DNA from: Fibrobacter succinogenes
Lineage (GTDB): Bacteria; Fibrobacterota; Fibrobacteria; Fibrobacterales; Fibrobacteraceae
Direction: 5' to 3'
Assembly (NCBI GenBank): GCA_902800345.1
Contig: CADCDO010000024.1
Span: 31,551-95,550, forward strand
DNA length: 64,000 nt
The notes beneath the pieces were generated by a model that was not told the origin of the DNA, made no database searches, and saw nothing but the letters and a program-made list of their open reading frames with translations. Numbering within the stretch: the stretch's first letter is position 1; every line of letters begins with the position of its first letter. Position numbers and translations under genes: made by a program. Below, piece by piece: positions 26,483-34,668 of the stretch.

Positions 26483-28231
26483 TTATTTTTCAGTATTTCC
26501 GGCAACGCTTTCTGCTGCGTTCGCATTCTCGGTATGAGTCGAATTTCCCACTTCTGAGTTTGCTGCACCTGTCGAGGCATCCTTGTCACGAATAGTCGCA
26601 CGGCGGATTTTCCCGCTGATGGTCTTTGGCAGTTCCGTCACGAAGTCAATGATGCGAGGGCTCTTGTAGCTTGCGGCGATGTTCTTTGCAAACAACTGAA
26701 TTTCTTTTGCAAGGTCTTTCGACGCTTCGTAGCCCTTTTGCAACACGACTGTTGCTTTGACTGCTTGACCGCGGGACTTGTCTTCGACGCCTGTGACGGC
26801 GACTTCCAGGACGGCGGGGTGCTTGTGCAGTACTTCTTCCACTTCGAAGGGGCTGATGCGGTAACCGGAACTCTTGATGAGGTCGTCGGTACGGCCCACG
26901 AACCAGAAGAATCCGTCCTTGTCGCGGGTGGCCGTATCGCCCGTGTGATACACGCCGCCTTCGAAAACTTTTTCGGTGCGTTCTTCATCGCGGTAGTAAC
27001 CGCCGAACATGCCAAAGGGTTTACCTTGGTCAATTTTGATGATCAGTTCACCGATTTCATCGTCAGCGCAGGGCTTGCCTTCGGCATTCACGATTTCCAT
27101 GCGGTAGCCGGGGGAGGGCTTGCCCATGGAGCCGGGGTGCGGTTCGCTGAATCCGAAATTGCCTGTGGTGAGCGTGAGTTCTGTCTGTCCGTAGCCTTCC
27201 TGCATCCGGATGCCGGTTTGCTCGTAGAACTTGTTGTAAATGTCCAGGTTCAGCGCTTCGCCAGCGGTGGTGCAATATTGCAGACTCGAAAGATCGTATT
27301 TTTTGATGCCGTGCTGCAATATGTAACGATAGACGGTCGGCGGCGCACAGAATGTGGTGACCTTGTATTCCGCCATTTTTTCGAGAAGTTTGCCAGGAAT
27401 GAACGTGGTCATGTCGTAAGTGAATACGGCACTTCCGGCAATCCATTGCCCGTAAATTTTTCCCCAAAGCGCTTTGGCCCAGCCGGTTTCTGCGACGGTC
27501 AGATGACGGCCTCCGTCAACAACGTGCTGCCAATATTTTGCGGTCACGATGTGCCCGAGCGGGTATGTATAAGTGTGCGCGACCATCTTCGGGTTCGAAC
27601 TTGTGCCACTCGTAAAATAGACAATCATGATGTCGTCGTTGTGCGTGGCACCGTCACCAACAGGGCGTTCAAACTTTGCCGAGAATATTTCGTAGTCGTC
27701 GTAAAAGCTGATCCAGTTTTGACGGGCGGTCTGGCCTACGGTTACGAGCTTTTCAACCGATTCACACTTGGATTTCGCCTTATCGACCTCTTTTTGCAAG
27801 GCCGGGTCGTCGTATGTCACGACCATCTTGACTTCTGCCGCATTGAATCGGTATTCTAGGTCTTCGGCGGCAAGCATGTTCGTTGCCGGGATTGCTATTG
27901 CTCCAATGCGGTGCAGCGCAAGCAAAAAGAACCAGAATTCGTAACGGCGACGGAGAATCAGCATCACGCGGTCGCCTTTTTGGATTCCCTGTTCTACAAG
28001 AAAGTTCGCTGTACGCTGTGATGCAAGCGATAAGTCCTTGAATGTGAAAATATGGCTTTCGTCGTTGTCGTCGCACCACACAAGGGCTTCGCGCTTGGGC
28101 TCTGTCTTTGCATATTCGTCAACGACATCGTATGCAAAATTGAAGTTATCCGGAATGGATATCTTAAAATTGTTGTAAAGGTCTTCGTAAGACTCGTAAT
28201 CGGTTTTTGATATAAATTTATTTAAAATCAT
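26483..28231 (-). CDS. AMP-forming acyl-CoA synthetase (MACS-like)
   Basis: A 582-residue ATP-dependent acid-CoA ligase of the ANL superfamily. Seen: the phosphate-binding loop YFTSGTSSNPKMV, EGYGQTELTL, YHTGDTATRDKDGFFWFVGR, SGYRISPFEVEEVL, and the catalytic Lys in PKTISGKIRR. The layout resembles medium-chain or short-chain acyl-CoA synthetases; substrate chain length cannot be read from sequence. The C-terminal ~30 residues are a Thr/Asn/Ala-rich tail. It is the last gene of an operon with the DUF2334-type protein (18-base gap) and a small membrane protein. Confidence 0.9.
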   Translation of the reverse strand: MILNKFISKTDYESYEDLYNNFKISIPDNFNFAYDVVDEYAKTEPKREALVWCDDNDESHIFTFKDLSLASQRTANFLVEQGIQKGDRVMLILRRRYEFWFFLLALHRIGAIAIPATNMLAAEDLEYRFNAAEVKMVVTYDDPALQKEVDKAKSKCESVEKLVTVGQTARQNWISFYDDYEIFSAKFERPVGDGATHNDDIMIVYFTSGTSSNPKMVAHTYTYPLGHIVTAKYWQHVVDGGRHLTVAETGWAKALWGKIYGQWIAGSAVFTYDMTTFIPGKLLEKMAEYKVTTFCAPPTVYRYILQHGIKKYDLSSLQYCTTAGEALNLDIYNKFYEQTGIRMQEGYGQTELTLTTGNFGFSEPHPGSMGKPSPGYRMEIVNAEGKPCADDEIGELIIKIDQGKPFGMFGGYYRDEERTEKVFEGGVYHTGDTATRDKDGFFWFVGRTDDLIKSSGYRISPFEVEEVLHKHPAVLEVAVTGVEDKSRGQAVKATVVLQKGYEASKDLAKEIQLFAKNIAASYKSPRIIDFVTELPKTISGKIRRATIRDKDASTGAANSEVGNSTHTENANAAESVAGNTEK

Positions 28232-28249
28232 TTGTGCGAAGTCCTGGAA

Positions 28250-29020
28250 TTACAAGTCTTTGTACATGATTTTTTCGCGCATGGTCGATGCGTAACGTAC
28301 CATATTCAATATGCGTTTTTCACCAATGGTTCTGAAGTCCTTGTCATGGAACACGAGACGGTGTACGCCTCCCGGCAAGAGCATCCTGAGGCAGGCATAT
28401 GTCTGCGTAATTCCCAAAAGCGGCGAGGGAATGATGGAAAAACTGAGAGTGCTCGAACGAGTTTTCTTGATGTTCCCTTTCACTTTCTGGTAAATACCGT
28501 GGAAGTCTTCGTAGTAGTCAAAGATGGAAAGAGCCTGTTCCTTGAGGTACTTGTTGCCAAACCAAATCGGCGGGATAAAACCGGATGGCTTGCCCGTTCC
28601 ATGAGCCTTCCAAAGGGCGAGGCTACGCTTGAGGAGAGCCTGCGTAAAGCGTTCGTCGATACCGGCAAATTCCGCTTCGTTGTTCGAAATCAGGAGCGCG
28701 AGTTTTCCCGTGATGCTGCGTTTGAGCGAAAGATCTGCACGGTGGCGCGCTCCATGGAGCATGATTTCGTAGCCTTCTTTCACGAACTTTTCGAGTTCTT
28801 CGCGGAATTGTTCTGCTTCGGATTCCGGGGCTGCTCCGAATGCCGGGATAACGGCGATACTGATGGGGGAGCCTGCTGCTTCTGCAAGCTTTCTAATCTG
28901 GACGGACGCCTTCTTGAAGTTGTTCACGCTAAAGCTGTGGTAGCAGAGAATGAACTTTTTCTTTTTCTGGAAGGTCGCTTCGGCTGCCTGGATGTCGGCG
29001 ATATCTTTATTTTGTTCCAT
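28250..29020 (-). CDS. DUF2334 / polysaccharide deacetylase-like protein
   Basis: A 256-residue protein resembling the DUF2334 branch of polysaccharide deacetylases: FILCYHSFSV at the first strand, SIAVIPAFGAAPESEAEQF, then GYEIMLHGARHRADL with the His pair that binds metal in such enzymes, and SGFIPPIWFGN. No signal peptide, so probably cytosolic or membrane-associated. It begins four bases after the small membrane protein gene stops and ends 18 bases before the acyl-CoA synthetase. The operon may act on lipid or glycan precursors, but this is inference. Confidence 0.7.
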   Translation of the reverse strand: MEQNKDIADIQAAEATFQKKKKFILCYHSFSVNNFKKASVQIRKLAEAAGSPISIAVIPAFGAAPESEAEQFREELEKFVKEGYEIMLHGARHRADLSLKRSITGKLALLISNNEAEFAGIDERFTQALLKRSLALWKAHGTGKPSGFIPPIWFGNKYLKEQALSIFDYYEDFHGIYQKVKGNIKKTRSSTLSFSIIPSPLLGITQTYACLRMLLPGGVHRLVFHDKDFRTIGEKRILNMVRYASTMREKIMYKDL

Positions 29021-29023
29021 ATG

Positions 29024-29155
29024 CTACTCGTTTTCCTTAGTTTTAGTCTCGATTTCCTCTTCTAGTTTTTGCGAGATGAAGAGGTGGTAAAGGAAAAACA
29101 GCACTGCGCTGCAGATGGTTGCTTTTATCCAAGATTTGAAAAGCCAATCAGACAT
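29024..29155 (-). CDS. Small membrane protein, unknown
   Basis: A 43-residue protein (MSDWLFKSWIKATICSAVLF at the start) with one membrane helix and a charged Glu/Lys-rich tail. The ATG at 29155 has AAAGGAG eight bases upstream; an upstream in-frame ATG at 29245 would precede that site. Three bases separate it from the DUF2334-type gene, so they are co-transcribed. Confidence 0.65.
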   Translation of the reverse strand: MSDWLFKSWIKATICSAVLFFLYHLFISQKLEEEIETKTKENE

Positions 29156-29314
29156 ACGACGCTCCTTTGCAGTATAGCCCGCTTCGGCTCGATTGCCGGA
29201 AGTTGCGGGGAGATGAGTAACTGAAAGATATAAATTTTTTTGCACTAAAGAAGGCCAAAACCGCTTTTTCTATTAATATGGAGGGGGGAGGACTCCCTAA
29301 AACCTCCAATAGAA

Positions 29315-29971
29315 TCAGGCATGATGTTCTTTATCCCAATTGTCAAACCGCAAGAATCTTGGTTCAAAGGGCAAATCGCAAAAGACATCTTTGGGCATCG
29401 ATCCGTAAACGACTACAATTTGCGGATTAAGCACCTTAAGCATTTCGATGACGCCCAAATGCATCAACCGCCTCTCGTCTTGAGTCTGGCAACATCCGTA
29501 AGTTCCTATGGAGACAATCGAATTGTGCGGAATGCCTACGAATGCGACTGCTTCAGGCAGTTCTATTGCTGTGAACGTTCGCTCGTCACCCCATCGTACA
29601 TTCGGGATTTGATAGACTCCGCTGTGTTGCAAGAAACTGGCGTTGCGTCTGGATATAAACAGGTTTGCAATTTGAGCACAAAGCGGCGCTTCTACTAGGA
29701 TGGAATTATCAGGCGAGATAATCCCCGGGTGTTCCAAGAGATCCTGAATGTATTTCTCAGGATGGTTGGTGAAATCCTGGTAATGCGCCTCATGCTCATA
29801 AAAGTGTGCGAATCGGTCCCTGGCTTTTTGCCGTTTGGAAAAGGGAACGAGGCCTGAGGGTTCAACAATCCTGTCCAAAGGCTCTAATCGTGGAATTTCA
29901 AAGATTCCGTCGTAAAAGGAACGTTCCAACAGTTCGGAACGCAAACCGTCGTCAAAGGCGTTTATACGCAT
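29315..29971 (-). CDS. DUF4417 protein
   Basis: A 218-residue protein matching DUF4417: YQIPNVRWGDERTFTAIELP, then SIGTYGCCQTQDERR and LNPQIVVVYGSMP. DUF4417 proteins are of unknown function and are frequent in phages and mobile elements. A GAGGA ribosome site precedes the ATG. The gene is at the edge of the accessory block with the EndoU toxin and the restriction system, supporting a mobile origin. Confidence 0.75.
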   Translation of the reverse strand: MRINAFDDGLRSELLERSFYDGIFEIPRLEPLDRIVEPSGLVPFSKRQKARDRFAHFYEHEAHYQDFTNHPEKYIQDLLEHPGIISPDNSILVEAPLCAQIANLFISRRNASFLQHSGVYQIPNVRWGDERTFTAIELPEAVAFVGIPHNSIVSIGTYGCCQTQDERRLMHLGVIEMLKVLNPQIVVVYGSMPKDVFCDLPFEPRFLRFDNWDKEHHA

Positions 29972-30032
29972 ATTTATTCCTCATTTTAAATTTTTACTTG
30001 TTTTTGTGGAATAGATATGCTAAATTAATACC

Positions 30033-30118
30033 TACGTTAGTTGTTAACTAGGATTTGCTTTAGCACATCTGGGAATGGACTTGAACAAGATTGTTCGCTG
30101 CAACTTGTTCGAGTCCTT
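30033..30118. repeat. Imperfect repeat A flanking the toxin module
   Basis: CGTTAGTTGTTAAC, then TTGCT, TGTTCGCTG and TTGTTCG-AGTC recur in the same order at 31047-31131. This copy holds a 13-pair hairpin (GGACTTGAACAAG with CTTGTTCGAGTCC, loop of 14) followed by TTTCTTTTT on the plus strand, so it may also work as a terminator. Confidence 0.5.
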
Positions 30119-30123
30119 TCTTT

Positions 30124-30456
30124 TTAAACCATCGCTTGCTCGGCAGATTCAATGTCGATCTCGATAGATTTTTTGACATCTTCCGGCATTTTGTCGTGGA
30201 TTCTGTGGATCGCCACGATGAATTCCTTGGATTGAGTTTTGGCTGCTATTTCGTCAAACATCTCGCTAACCCAGTAGATGTCATCTGGACTACACTCATT
30301 TTCAAGAAAAGAGATTCCTTCTTGCAAATTTTCTGTAATCATAGCAAGTATTTTTTTGTGGCATTGTTCAATGCCGTAATCCCAGTTATCCATTGTTTCA
30401 TCCGCAATCCTTTTGCGCTCGACAATAATTTTGTTGAATTCGTTCTTGTCTATCAT
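30124..30456 (-). CDS. Putative immunity protein for the EndoU toxin
   Basis: A 110-residue, strongly acidic, alpha-helical protein without signal or membrane segments (MIDKNEFNKIIVERKRIADE at the start). It starts 12 bases after the EndoU gene stops and has its own AGGAG site. Immunity proteins of polymorphic toxins are typically small, acidic and encoded directly downstream of the toxin, so this role is likely by position. I recognise no named immunity family. Confidence 0.6.
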   Translation of the reverse strand: MIDKNEFNKIIVERKRIADETMDNWDYGIEQCHKKILAMITENLQEGISFLENECSPDDIYWVSEMFDEIAAKTQSKEFIVAIHRIHDKMPEDVKKSIEIDIESAEQAMV

Positions 30457-30467
30457 TTTTTTGACTC

Positions 30468-30935
30468 CTATGGTTGAATTTTGTCAGGGAAAACAGTCCC
30501 GATTTGTCCATTTGTCTTGATTACGCCTACTCGGACACCCTTGAAGGTTCCAAACATGGTCTTACCATCAGGAACATTACGGTTTCTATGCAGTTGTGCC
30601 ACATGTTCTCCGGCTCGTTTGATGGTCTTTTCGCTCCATGACGCAGGAAACCATGATTGGTTTGTTCCTGTACGTTTCGCTCTTGCCGAGTGCGAAGGAA
30701 CATTTCCGACACGAACACCATTAGGATAGACTTTCACAATATTATATGCAATACCGTATTTATCTAGAAGATTCATTCCCTTTTGTCCATGTCCGCCACT
30801 CATCAGTTTTAATGGGTCGGTTGGTCTTTGTGGCCTTGTGAATTTTCCTTCGGATGCATGAACCAGCGAAAACTGGCTCATGGTTCTGGCGCTACCTTTA
30901 GTGTTCATGTAGCGACCCGGTTTACTGGTTCCCAT
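30468..30935 (-). CDS. EndoU-type nuclease toxin domain, stand-alone
   Basis: A 155-residue protein whose last ~110 residues match bacterial EndoU nuclease toxin domains (PF14436-like). Present are GGHGQKGMNLLDKYGI with the first His, VGNVPSHSARAKRTG with the second His, the signature QSWFPASWSEKTI, and GTFKGVRVGVI...GTVFPD. EndoU toxins cleave RNA using a His-His-Lys triad. Here there is no delivery module: the protein starts at a normal ATG with an AAGGGGGAG site and has only ~45 basic residues before the domain. It may be an orphan cassette of a larger toxin or an intracellular toxin, with the next gene as immunity. Confidence 0.75.
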   Translation of the reverse strand: MGTSKPGRYMNTKGSARTMSQFSLVHASEGKFTRPQRPTDPLKLMSGGHGQKGMNLLDKYGIAYNIVKVYPNGVRVGNVPSHSARAKRTGTNQSWFPASWSEKTIKRAGEHVAQLHRNRNVPDGKTMFGTFKGVRVGVIKTNGQIGTVFPDKIQP

Positions 30936-31046
30936 ATTGCTCCCCCTTTACAGAAAATACAATACAGGTTGAAATATGCAAGAATTGTCTTGTCATAAAA
31001 CCTCGTGCCGTTTTACGGCGGATAATGTTATGCATCAAGACAAATC

Positions 31047-31131
31047 CGTTAGTTGTTAACAAGAACTTGCTGATGCGGTTTACTTGGATGGCTGATGTTC
31101 GCTGTACAGCCGTTTGTTCGGAGTCTGGGTA
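31047..31131. repeat. Imperfect repeat B flanking the toxin module
   Basis: Second copy of the text at 30033-30118 (CGTTAGTTGTTAAC ... TGTTCGCTG ... TTGTTCGGAGTC). The two copies bracket the EndoU/immunity pair, with one kilobase between them. Confidence 0.45.
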
Positions 31132-31137
31132 GCTGTT

Positions 31138-31668
31138 TTACATAATCCACCTCCCTTGTAATTTGCCGATTCTGGTTTTTGCAGCCCCGTAGGTTACGCC
31201 GCATTCTTCCGAAATTTGAATGTAGTTCATGCCCTGAATCAGGTCATAATCCATGAGAAATTCTGCGGCAAAAGTATCTGCTTGCCATTCGGGATCTTCA
31301 AAGGAGCGTAGACTTTCTCCTGGAGCCAAACGGCAAAGTGCAACACGGCTCGGCCCATGCAGAAGAAAATGCCCAATTTCGTGCATAATTGTAAAGCGAG
31401 CTCGGCCATCTCCATGACAGGCCGCAACATAGACATCTTGACGAATGTTGATTTTGTTTGCTCCCGAAAAAGTTACGCCTTCTTCTGACATCGTATAGTC
31501 GGGAACAACTTCCCATTCGAAATTAGGAAATAATTTATCCATAATCCATTCGAAGAATGAGCATACAGGAACTCTATGCGTACCTTCTAGACCGCATTTT
31601 AGGCGTATAGCTTTAGCCATTTTGCGAATATCCTGTCTAGACATAGGCTTTGCTTTAAAACTTGCCAT
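31138..31668 (-). CDS. ImmA/IrrE-family metallopeptidase
   Basis: A 176-residue protein with the zinc-protease motif HEIGHFLLH and the downstream Glu region WQADTFAAEFLMD, as in ImmA/IrrE (COG2856). Relatives cleave or inactivate a cognate XRE repressor to switch on mobile-element or stress genes. The start ATG overlaps the stop of the XRE gene by one base (TAATG), so the two are coupled. The C-terminus has a small helix-turn-helix-like stretch (QISEECGVTYGAAKTRIGKL). Confidence 0.9.
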   Translation of the reverse strand: MASFKAKPMSRQDIRKMAKAIRLKCGLEGTHRVPVCSFFEWIMDKLFPNFEWEVVPDYTMSEEGVTFSGANKINIRQDVYVAACHGDGRARFTIMHEIGHFLLHGPSRVALCRLAPGESLRSFEDPEWQADTFAAEFLMDYDLIQGMNYIQISEECGVTYGAAKTRIGKLQGRWIM

Positions 31669-32027
31669 TACTTTTTCTCCTTGTTTAAAATATTCATGAT
31701 TTTGCTTATATCGCTTTCTGGGATGGAGTCTAATTTTCTAGCGAAAGCGATGGCTAGGTCTCTTTGATTGGCTTCTAAGTTGTGCAGTCCAATCTCTATT
31801 TCGTTGTTTGAATCGTAATAGGCTTCTTTCATTTTTTCGTTTTGTTCTTCAGATAACCCATAGAGGTCGGCTATCTTAGTAAGCCAACCTTCGGGAATTT
31901 TTCGTTTCCCGTTTTCGACACCAGAAAGGAATGCAGGGGATACATGCAACTTTTCAGCCATATCAAGCAAAAGTTCACCTATATCCATCCTTAAGTTCCT
32001 TAAAAATTTTCCGAACGATGTAACCAT
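31668..32027 (-). CDS. XRE-family repressor
   Basis: A 119-residue regulator with an N-terminal helix-turn-helix (LLLDMAEKLHVSPAFLSGVENG) typical of XRE proteins. The ATG at 32027 (MVTSFGKFLRNLR) is chosen because AAGGAG lies just upstream; an earlier in-frame ATG at 32057 would start upstream of that site. It is translationally coupled to the ImmA-like peptidase. A perfect palindrome and a strong promoter lie upstream, consistent with autoregulation. Confidence 0.88.
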   Translation of the reverse strand: MVTSFGKFLRNLRMDIGELLLDMAEKLHVSPAFLSGVENGKRKIPEGWLTKIADLYGLSEEQNEKMKEAYYDSNNEIEIGLHNLEANQRDLAIAFARKLDSIPESDISKIMNILNKEKK

Positions 32028-32055
32028 TTGTGTCTCCTTGAGTGGGGTTACTGAC

Positions 32056-32084
32056 AATATAGCCTAATCCGTTTAAAAAGTCAA
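32056..32084 (-). promoter_or_regulatory. Promoter of XRE-immA
   Basis: On the minus strand TTGACT (32079-32084), a 17-base spacer, and TATATT (32056-32061). The mRNA would have a leader of about 20 bases containing AAGGAG, unlike the leaderless genes elsewhere. Confidence 0.75.
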
Positions 32085-32101
32085 TATATTTGATTAAAGA
32101 A

Positions 32102-32120
32102 ATTAACTTTTTTAGTTAAT
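32102..32120. promoter_or_regulatory. Candidate XRE operator palindrome
   Basis: ATTAACT-TTTTT-AGTTAAT, a perfect seven-base inverted repeat just upstream of the -35 box of XRE-immA. Confidence 0.45.
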
Positions 32121-32229
32121 GTTTAACAAAAGAGAATTCGTGTATTTTTTGAAATATAGCCTTTTTTTGTGAAAAAGCGTGCTTTTGTTATCAAATAATC
32201 TATATTCAACTTGAAAAATAGAGAGTTTC

Positions 32230-32278
32230 TCTTATTCTCAGCATGAAATCTCGACAATTTCAACCCAAGAGAATAAGA
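32230..32278. ncRNA. Structured hairpin element, copy 1
   Basis: A perfect 10-pair stem (TCTTATTCTC with GAGAATAAGA) encloses a 29-base loop with an inner five-pair stem (GAAAT with ATTTC around CTCGACA). Copy 2 at 32494-32544 has the same architecture with base changes that keep pairing. Both copies also encode MxSRQFQxKRIR in frame, so a coding explanation cannot be excluded. A role as a structured RNA or a paired DNA site is inferred. Confidence 0.5.
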
Positions 32279-32493
32279 CGGACGCTCACGTCTGTCGGCA
32301 TGCAAGTGCCGGCAACGGTTCGCTATGCAGGCCGCCCTTGTGCGGTCCGTTTGTGCGTATCGGCCTTTATGGGGCGTGGGTTGTTTGTCCTTATTTGGGT
32401 AGGCTGTCGAGAGCCTCATGCTGTAAGGACATTCAACTCCACGCCTTTTTTGTGCGGTAAAATGCCAGAATAAGAGAAATTCCCATGAGTCAG

Positions 32494-32544
32494 CTCTTGT
32501 TCTTGGCATGGAATCTCGACAATTTCAACTCAAAAGAATAAGAG
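32494..32544. ncRNA. Structured hairpin element, copy 2
   Basis: CTCTTGTTCTT pairs with AAGAATAAGAG (one G-U) around a 29-base loop nearly identical to copy 1. The inner closing pair is T-A here and C-G in copy 1, a compensatory change. It lies 155 bases before the restriction-modification operon. The ~215 bases between the copies are GC-rich relative to their surroundings and hold no recognisable gene. Confidence 0.5.
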
Positions 32545-32698
32545 GGTACTCAGAAATCCGGACGCATGCGCGCCCTGTTTTGGCGTGGGCGTATTGTATG
32601 CCTAGGGCGTCGTGTATTCTCTTTTTGTGAAATCGCCGTAATCCAGTCCCCGAACGGGAGCGAAACAGAACGTTGCGCTTGAAGTTCGGGAGAATGGA

Positions 32699-33640
32699 AT
32701 GAAAAACATTGCGGCTGACACGCCTGTCCGGCAAATCTTTGACGTGTATCGAGGAGCCGTTCTCCCCATATTGCTAAAGGACAAGACCACGGGCAAGAAC
32801 ATCCTGTGGGCCACGGACGAATATGACGCCATTTCCCCGAAATGCGAAATAGAATTCAAGGACATTACTGGCGGGAGCCTGATGCTTGTGCGTCCGCGAA
32901 TCGCCAAGACCCTCGATGCCCAAAGGGACCGCACCAAGAAGCGTGCCGAAGTCTTTACACCGTCGTGGATTTGCAACCAAATGAACAACGCCCTGGACGA
33001 TGACTACCTGGGCTATACAGGAGCATTCAATACCGAAGGCGATAAGGCTTGGACTAGGAATCGTAAAAAAATCCAGTTTAACGATGGAAGAACCTGGCAA
33101 GAATACGTTGACCAGACAAGGCTTGAAATCACCTGCGGCGAAGCGCCCTTCGTGACGAGCCGTTACAACCCTACAGATGGAAATTTTATCGAGGTCAAGG
33201 ACCGCATCGGTTTCTTGGACCGTAAACTTCGCGTGGTCGAAGAGAATGTGGACGGAGATGAATACAAGAAATGGTCCATGCGTTCTCTGGAAAGTTGCTA
33301 CGGGTATGAGTACCAAGGGGATAATCTCTTGATTGCCCGCATCAACGTGTTCTTGTCTTGGACGGAACATTGGGAAAAGAAATTAGGCGAAAAACCGGAC
33401 AGAACGACGGCACGGAGTGCCGCTAACGTGATTGCGTGGAACTTTTGGCAGATGGATGGTCTTACGGGCAGGACTCCGCAAATCAAGGAAAAGAATTGCG
33501 GACAAATGACGCTTCCCGGATTCGAAGTGGAAAACGAAACCGGCAAAACCGATGCCACCGAGGAATGCCTGATTTTTGACTGGCGAAGACGCTTCAGCCG
33601 GACCTACAACTCTTTAAAATCAAAGGAGAATGGAAAATGA
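32699..33640 (+). CDS. Restriction-modification methylase subunit, AdoMet-binding half
   Basis: A 313-residue protein resembling the N6-adenine methylase proteins annotated as restriction endonuclease subunit M. AEVFTPSWICNQMNN corresponds to methylase motif X, RLEITCGEAPFVTSRYNPTDG to the AdoMet-binding motif I region, and RIGFLDRKLR follows as in relatives. The catalytic NPPY motif is absent; it is in the next gene, which overlaps by four bases (ATGA). The pair therefore looks like one methylase split into two chains. GGGAG precedes the ATG. Confidence 0.75.
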   Translation: MKNIAADTPVRQIFDVYRGAVLPILLKDKTTGKNILWATDEYDAISPKCEIEFKDITGGSLMLVRPRIAKTLDAQRDRTKKRAEVFTPSWICNQMNNALDDDYLGYTGAFNTEGDKAWTRNRKKIQFNDGRTWQEYVDQTRLEITCGEAPFVTSRYNPTDGNFIEVKDRIGFLDRKLRVVEENVDGDEYKKWSMRSLESCYGYEYQGDNLLIARINVFLSWTEHWEKKLGEKPDRTTARSAANVIAWNFWQMDGLTGRTPQIKEKNCGQMTLPGFEVENETGKTDATEECLIFDWRRRFSRTYNSLKSKENGK

Positions 33641-34668
33641 AAAAATTCTTTGCCGTAATCGGAAACCCTCCGTATCAAGATGAATCGAGTGGCGAACAAA
33701 AGAATTTTGCACCGCCCATTTACAACTCTTTTATGGATGAAGCATATAAAGTTGCAGAAAAAGTGACTTTGGTAACGCCTGCTAGGTTTTTGTTCAATGC
33801 AGGAAGTACTCCAAAAAAATGGAATGAAAAAATGCTTGCAGATAAGCATTTGAAAGTTTTGAAATATGTCGCGGATGGCTCTACGATTTTTCCGAATACA
33901 GATATTAAAGGTGGAGTTGCCGTAACACATAGGGATGAATCAAAAGATTATGGAGCAATAGGAACATTTACGGCGTTTGAAGAATTGAATGGGATATTGA
34001 AAAAAATGAACGCCCTAAATGTCCAGAGCTTAATGGATGAAATCTTTATTCAAATAAGATTTGATTTAGATGTGTTGTTAAAAAAATATCCAAAGACGAA
34101 AAAAAATATTGGTAGTGAAGGAAAAGATAGTCGACTTGAAAAAAATATATTTACCAAAGTTTCAGAGGTTTTTTCTGAAAATAAATGTCGGGATGATGAT
34201 GTAAAGGTTTTAGGAATTATTGATAACAAGAGAAATTGGAGGTTTGTACCCAAGAATCTTATTGACCTAAATCATCCGAATCTATCCAAATTTAAAGTAC
34301 TAGTTCCTACATCAAATGGAAGTGGAGCTTTTGGAGAAACATTTAGCACACCTGTTGTTGGAGAGCCTTTTGTTGGATACACAAGGTCTTTTATAGGTAT
34401 TGGTAAATTTGATACAAAAAAACAAGCTGAAGCATGTTTGAAGTATGTTAAGACAAAATTTTTGAGGGCGATGTTGGGTGTTCTTAAGATTACTCAAGAT
34501 AATAACAGAGATTCCTGGAAATACGTTCCTCTCCAAGACTTTACCTCTAAATCCAATATCGATTGGACCAAGTCCGTCCATGAAATCGATTTGCAACTCT
34601 ACAAGAAATATGGCCTCTCCAAAGAAGAAAAGGACTTCATTGAAACCCACGTCAAGGAGATGGTCTAA
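33637..34668 (+). CDS. Eco57I-like adenine methylase, catalytic half with target-recognition region
   Basis: A 343-residue protein whose N-terminus carries the catalytic motif VIGNPPYQDES (motif IV of N6-adenine methylases), followed by VTLVTPARFLFNAG. The middle (residues ~90-280) is AT-rich and divergent and probably forms the DNA-recognition domain. The last ~50 residues return to the composition of the neighbours. No motif I is present, so it likely needs the upstream 313-residue protein. It overlaps both neighbours (ATGA at 33637; stop and next ATG share base 34668), giving a single translational unit. Confidence 0.78.
   Translation: MKKFFAVIGNPPYQDESSGEQKNFAPPIYNSFMDEAYKVAEKVTLVTPARFLFNAGSTPKKWNEKMLADKHLKVLKYVADGSTIFPNTDIKGGVAVTHRDESKDYGAIGTFTAFEELNGILKKMNALNVQSLMDEIFIQIRFDLDVLLKKYPKTKKNIGSEGKDSRLEKNIFTKVSEVFSENKCRDDDVKVLGIIDNKRNWRFVPKNLIDLNHPNLSKFKVLVPTSNGSGAFGETFSTPVVGEPFVGYTRSFIGIGKFDTKKQAEACLKYVKTKFLRAMLGVLKITQDNNRDSWKYVPLQDFTSKSNIDWTKSVHEIDLQLYKKYGLSKEEKDFIETHVKEMV

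Noticed and set aside
26738..27859. Long plus-strand frame opposite the acyl-CoA synthetase
   Set aside because: Antisense shadow of a well-supported ANL enzyme; no ribosome site or recognisable motif.
30075..30118. A tRNA-like T-arm (TTGTTCGAGTCC)
   Set aside because: No acceptor, D or anticodon arms can be built around it; the sequence is better explained as the 3' arm of a 13-pair hairpin.
32123..32509. Minus-strand frame of 128 codons across the hairpin region
   Set aside because: Arg/His-rich composition without motifs or ribosome site; it crosses both structured hairpins and looks like chance.
32241..32545. CRISPR-like direct repeats
   Set aside because: Only two copies, 265 bases apart, with no regular spacers and no cas genes in the window; the hairpin interpretation fits better.
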